This document shows positions 49,881 to 53,091 of a stretch of 53,091 nt of DNA, in pieces. Position 1 is the stretch's first letter, and each line of letters begins with the position of its first letter. The position numbers were made by a program, and so were the translations under genes. The notes under the pieces are model-generated. The model was not told the DNA's origin. It worked only from the letters and a program-made list of their open reading frames with translations, and did not search any database. Location: the NCBI GenBank assembly GCA_022821065.1, contig JAJEEK010000029.1:1-53091 (forward strand), read 5' to 3'. Origin of the DNA: Candidatus Poribacteria bacterium. GTDB taxonomy: Bacteria; Poribacteria; WGA-4E; WGA-3G.

Positions 49881-51602
49881 ATGCTTGCGACTCGCGAAAA
49901 ACTCCATGTCAAGTTTATCTATCTTATTCTCGCTTTGCTTTTTATCCTTTTTTCTATACCAAGACTGACGCATTTAGACGCACATTGGAACAGTGATGAA
50001 TCCCGTTGGCTTCACCGCAGTGCTCAGTTCATGTCAGCAGTCAAGGCTGGTGAGTTCTCTAAAACCCTCATCGCTTACCACCCCGGAGTCCCAACAATGT
50101 GGCTTGCGGGGCTTCGTATCTTTTGGCTGCCCGCGAGCGTGGATGTCGAAAGCCTCGCTCATGCGAGATTTTTCATCGGTGTTCTGGTGTGGGGCGGCAT
50201 CGGCATCGCCAGCCTTTTACTTTACCAACTCTTTGGGAAGTGGATAGCCCTGGTGAGTTTCGCCTGCCTCGCGTACTCACCCTTTTTTTTAGCACAGACG
50301 CGCCGCGTTCACACCGATGCACTTGCCAGTCTTTTCATCCTCCTGACAATCCTGTTATTGCTCATCTATTGCCAAAATCGGTCCCGTCGTCGTTATCTTG
50401 TCTATTCAGGTATTGCCCTCGGACTGGCGTTACTTTCCAAGAGCTACGCCCTGATTTTACTGATATGTGTTCCGTTGTGTTTATCCTTTTCTGGTGCTGC
50501 TTGGAAAAACCTGAGCCGGCGGCATCGTTTTTTGATGCACATCCGAGAACTGGTTGTGCACCTCAACTGCACCCTTCTCACCGCTTTCGCCTTCTGGCCG
50601 GTTTTTTGGACCCCGATTTTCGGACTTCTGGCTCTGGGGCTTTTCGTGTTGACCTTTGTTTTGCTAAAAGGAGATTTAGAAAACAAACACAGGCACCTCA
50701 TGTGGCTGGCAACATTAGGCATCGGACAGATATTCGTCTGTGTCCACCGTTCTGTTCAAACCGTCTGGCTTGTCTTTGAAAAGGTGAACTGGGCAGTCAC
50801 CACCCCACATGAGGTGGAACACTTCTTTTTAGGGGAAGTCGTCAACGATCCTGGCTGGCTGTTCTACATTTTTGTACTGACCATCAAAAGCGCTCCGCTT
50901 GTGTTCCCCTTTGCAGTCGTAGGCATGGTCTTACTATGGAAACATCGGGAACACTCGGATGCGGATGCCGGTAAATATCAAGCGTCCCTGTTTCTATTTG
51001 CGGGTGTTATCATCTTCACGCTCTGTCTCTCGGCAACAAGTAAAAAGTTTTCCCGCTATCTGTTACCCGCCTTTCTCCTATTGGAGATCCTTGCCTCTAT
51101 CGGCATCGTGGAAAGCCTTCGATGGATTGGGGCATGGCTTAATGTGTCCCGAGTTAGACACCCTCAAGCGGTAAAAATCGTAGTAGCGAGTGTCGCTGGA
51201 TTGGGTTTCTTTTTTATTCAAATCTTGCCTGTTCTCAGCCTCCATCCGTATTACGGAACCTACTATAATCCTTGCTGGAAGGTGACGGACATCACAAAGA
51301 TTATCACAGTCGGAGAAGCTTCCGGGTTGGATATAGCGGCAAACTATCTCAACGAGAAACCGAGTCCAGAGTTGCTCGTGGTGCAAGTGTCCCCTTTAGC
51401 CTCGGAGTTTGTGAAAAATTACTTTCGAGGGTACGCATATAGGGCAGATAAAGAGACAGGGCTCTCTCCAGATTATGAAGTCGTCTATATCCGAGACTCA
51501 CAAATAGGGAGGGTGTCTCAGACTGGCACCTTAAATGGTGAACTTGAAGCAGTTATCACACTCAACGGCATTGACCACGTCTGGATTTACAAGGTGAGGT
51601 GA
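49881..51602 (+). CDS. GT39-like polyprenyl-phosphate glycosyltransferase
   Basis: 573 residues with about 10-12 membrane helices. The first extracytoplasmic loop carries HWNSDESRWLHR (acidic D-E pair, the catalytic DE of PMT/ArnT-type GT-C enzymes), followed by YHPGVPTMWLAG. Long helices and a soluble C-terminal periplasmic domain (about 470-573) complete the GT-C fold. It probably adds a sugar from a lipid carrier to a protein or lipid. Adjacent GT4 and GT2 genes suggest a glycan pathway. Confidence 0.78.
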   Translation: MLATREKLHVKFIYLILALLFILFSIPRLTHLDAHWNSDESRWLHRSAQFMSAVKAGEFSKTLIAYHPGVPTMWLAGLRIFWLPASVDVESLAHARFFIGVLVWGGIGIASLLLYQLFGKWIALVSFACLAYSPFFLAQTRRVHTDALASLFILLTILLLLIYCQNRSRRRYLVYSGIALGLALLSKSYALILLICVPLCLSFSGAAWKNLSRRHRFLMHIRELVVHLNCTLLTAFAFWPVFWTPIFGLLALGLFVLTFVLLKGDLENKHRHLMWLATLGIGQIFVCVHRSVQTVWLVFEKVNWAVTTPHEVEHFFLGEVVNDPGWLFYIFVLTIKSAPLVFPFAVVGMVLLWKHREHSDADAGKYQASLFLFAGVIIFTLCLSATSKKFSRYLLPAFLLLEILASIGIVESLRWIGAWLNVSRVRHPQAVKIVVASVAGLGFFFIQILPVLSLHPYYGTYYNPCWKVTDITKIITVGEASGLDIAANYLNEKPSPELLVVQVSPLASEFVKNYFRGYAYRADKETGLSPDYEVVYIRDSQIGRVSQTGTLNGELEAVITLNGIDHVWIYKVR

Positions 51603-51609
51603 GGTCTTT

Positions 51610-52845
51610 ATGAAAATCTGTCTGCTAACGCATGCATATCCGCGTTTTCCGGATGATACGACGGCACCTTTCGTCGAATTCACCGCAGAGACGCTCCAGA
51701 AGCAGGGGGTTGATGTCACAGTGCTCACGCCCGATACGCCGAAGTTCGCGCGAACGCCTGCTGACCACAATGTGAACCTGCACACCTATCGCTACTTTTT
51801 TCCGCGGCAGTTGCAGCGGCTCGGCTATGCTAATACGCTCGTCAACGACTGTGAGTTGAAAAGATATGTGTATCTACTTGCACCATTTATGTTCTTGTCT
51901 GGTATACTCCATCTCTTTTGGTTGCATCGTAGGTCCCGCTTCGACTTGATCCATACGTTTTGGCTTCTACCGAATGGGTTCATTGGAGCAATTATCAGTA
52001 GATTATGTAACGTGCCCCTAATGGTTGCGTTGCGCGGTTCGGATATTTTCATCTCCAAACAGAATTTCGTCTTTCGTGGTATAGCGCGCTGGACACTTAA
52101 ACAGGCAACAATGGTGACAAGTGTGACCCCCGCATTTTTCCCGGATTTAGAAGTCTTCGGAGTGCCAAAGGAAAGGAAGCGGTTGATACCTAACGGGAGC
52201 CACCCCAGCCTATTCCCTGTGCCGCCGTCTTCGGAGCTGCGTGTCCTCCGACAGCAGCTGTCGATACCGGCGGGAGATTTAATCGTTTTCGCTTTAGGGC
52301 GTATCGTTTTGAAAAAGGGGTTTGACATCCTGATTCAAGCACTCCCCTTGGTAAAACAGAAAGTCCCGAATGTTACACTCGTCATCGGTGGTGACGGCAC
52401 TGACCTTAACAGGTTAAAAACAGTGGCGAAAGAACGCAAGGTTTCAGGTAGCGTCAGATTCACTGGCACCATCAACCGAACCGACGTGCCTGCTTATTTC
52501 CATCTCTGCGATGTCTTTACACTTCCGGCAGTTTTTGACCCAAAAGGCAACGTGGATGGGTGTCCGAATGTGATTCTGGAGGCGATGGCGTGTGGAAAAC
52601 CGGTCGTCGCTTCTAATATCTCCGGTATCCCTGTTGTCGTCAAAAACGGGGAAACAGGAATGCTGGTAAAAGAGAAAAACGTAGAAGAATTGGCAGCTGC
52701 ACTCGTTCACTTGCTCACAGACACCGAAAAACGCGAAGAATTTGGACGCGCTGGACGAGAACGAATTCTTAACGAACTCACCTGGGAGAAGGTGATTGAA
52801 CAGATTAAGGAAGTATATCAGCACAGTGTCAAAAACGCCTCTTAA
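51610..52845 (+). CDS. glycosyltransferase family 4
   Basis: 411 residues, GT-B fold. N-terminal domain with KICLLTHAYPRFPDD and PFVEFTAETLQKQGVDV; C-terminal domain with RIVLKKGFDILIQALPLVK, VIGGDGTDLNRLK, VRFTGTINRTDVPAYFHLCDVFTLPA and the donor-binding EAMACGKPVVASNISGIPVVV. The DP/GNVDGCPNVILEAMACGK glutamates are typical of GT4. RBS GAGGTGAGGT, 7 bases after the GT39 stop. Acceptor and sugar unknown. Confidence 0.9.
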   Translation: MKICLLTHAYPRFPDDTTAPFVEFTAETLQKQGVDVTVLTPDTPKFARTPADHNVNLHTYRYFFPRQLQRLGYANTLVNDCELKRYVYLLAPFMFLSGILHLFWLHRRSRFDLIHTFWLLPNGFIGAIISRLCNVPLMVALRGSDIFISKQNFVFRGIARWTLKQATMVTSVTPAFFPDLEVFGVPKERKRLIPNGSHPSLFPVPPSSELRVLRQQLSIPAGDLIVFALGRIVLKKGFDILIQALPLVKQKVPNVTLVIGGDGTDLNRLKTVAKERKVSGSVRFTGTINRTDVPAYFHLCDVFTLPAVFDPKGNVDGCPNVILEAMACGKPVVASNISGIPVVVKNGETGMLVKEKNVEELAAALVHLLTDTEKREEFGRAGRERILNELTWEKVIEQIKEVYQHSVKNAS

Positions 52846-52978
52846 TTCCCCTCAACTTTCTATAGTGATACCAGCATACAACGAAGCAGAATCGCTACCT
52901 GTTTTGCTGGAGCAGCTTCAAACCGTACTAAAGACGCAAGCGTTTTATGCCAATACCTTCGCCAAAAAGATTGACTAA
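52826..52978 (+). pseudogene. glycosyltransferase family 2, interrupted by an insertion sequence
   Basis: The frame starts at GTG 52826 (or TTG 52796), overlapping the end of the GT4 gene, and reads SKTPLNSPQLSIVIPAYNEA, then ESLPVLLEQLQTVLKT, an unmistakable GT2 start (SIVIPAYNE). It turns to AFYANTFAKKID and stops at 52978. The transposase gene begins 60 bases later. The insertion sequence therefore cut a GT2 gene near codon 40-45; the rest would lie beyond the window. Confidence 0.75.
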
Positions 52979-53037
52979 ATAGGGTAAATATCCTAAAGTT
53001 ATAGGTGAAAATACTAAACTTGAAAGGATGTTTACCC

Positions 53038-53091
53038 ATGTCAGAGATTGTATCATTATTTACTATTTTCAGTCCACATTTATCAGCGACA
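53038..53091 (+). CDS. transposase N-terminus (IS4/IS701-like), cut by window edge
   Basis: Begins MSEIVSLFTIFSPHLSAT, 18 residues to the edge. This opening is like the common IS4/IS701-type transposases of cyanobacteria and others (from memory), but the short length limits certainty. RBS GAAAGGATG lies about 9-15 bases upstream. The element disrupts the GT2 gene. Confidence 0.6.
   Translation, partial: MSEIVSLFTIFSPHLSAT

Noticed and set aside
1..53091. CRISPR arrays, tRNA and rRNA genes
   Set aside because: No regularly spaced direct repeats with unique spacers and no tRNA or rRNA signature were seen by eye. A short tRNA could still be missed without a search program.

Overview
The window looks like one contig piece from an uncultivated bacterium, most plausibly Candidatus Poribacteria or a close relative. 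This is inferred from its mix of long SprA-like surface proteins, LamG proteins, unusual small secreted proteins and dense miniature repeats; no marker gene here proves it. It carries no tRNA, rRNA or CRISPR array that I could see. Genes are mostly in short operons separated by repeat-rich spacers.

Layout. 1-6.7 kb (+): a tandem array of ABC-2 type permeases alternating between two paralogous types (B-A-B-A-B), with a four-helix bundle protein gene inserted between repeats. 6.7-16.8 kb (mostly -): a selenoprotein gene with an in-frame UGA, a branched-chain-type aminotransferase, hisF, murJ, then (+) a DUF2203 gene, then (-) thiD, thiE, rsmB, rpsT, a small protein and a HAD phosphatase. The HAD gene is coupled to a 1444-residue fusion (acyl reductase, AMP ligase, carrier protein, PlsC acyltransferase) that resembles the ether-lipid enzyme ElbD. 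21.5-29.4 kb: a cyclic-nucleotide-binding PP2C phosphatase, a secreted protein, an O-antigen ligase-like protein, a deoxyhypusine synthase-like protein, CYTH and receiver-like proteins, and an isochorismatase-family hydrolase.

29.9-35.6 kb and 45.1-49.8 kb hold the most interesting part: two parallel modules that I do not recognise as a described system. Each has (1) a PspF-like sigma-54 activator with no sensory domain, (2) candidate activator sites, (3) a textbook -24/-12 sigma-54 promoter, (4) a long leader with a conserved structured RNA element (two copies in module 1, one in module 2) whose stems covary, and (5) an operon of small membrane or secreted proteins. Module 1 encodes Cys/His-rich zinc-ribbon-like proteins and membrane-anchored proteins carrying an EPxxIYK-type motif. 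Module 2 encodes another EPxxIYK protein, a set of Gly/Ala-rich hydrophobic proteins ending in SSS, and a tiny CxxC protein. An inducible envelope-stress or surface programme is the simplest reading, but this is inference.

35.9-42.5 kb (-) is a ~2200-residue SprA-like outer-membrane protein, followed by a LamG protein and a small membrane protein. 49.9-53 kb (+) is a surface-glycan cluster: a GT39-like transferase, a GT4 transferase, and a GT2 gene cut off by an insertion sequence whose transposase begins at the window edge.

Three miniature-element families recur. MITE-1 (about 120 bp, ends AGGACTTACGCA/TGCGTAAGTCCT, eight copies) supplies the stop codon of murJ. MITE-2 (about 121 bp, ends ATTATAGTA/TACTATAAT) has three copies. 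MITE-3 (218 bp) is flanked by an 11-bp direct repeat and sits inside module 2.
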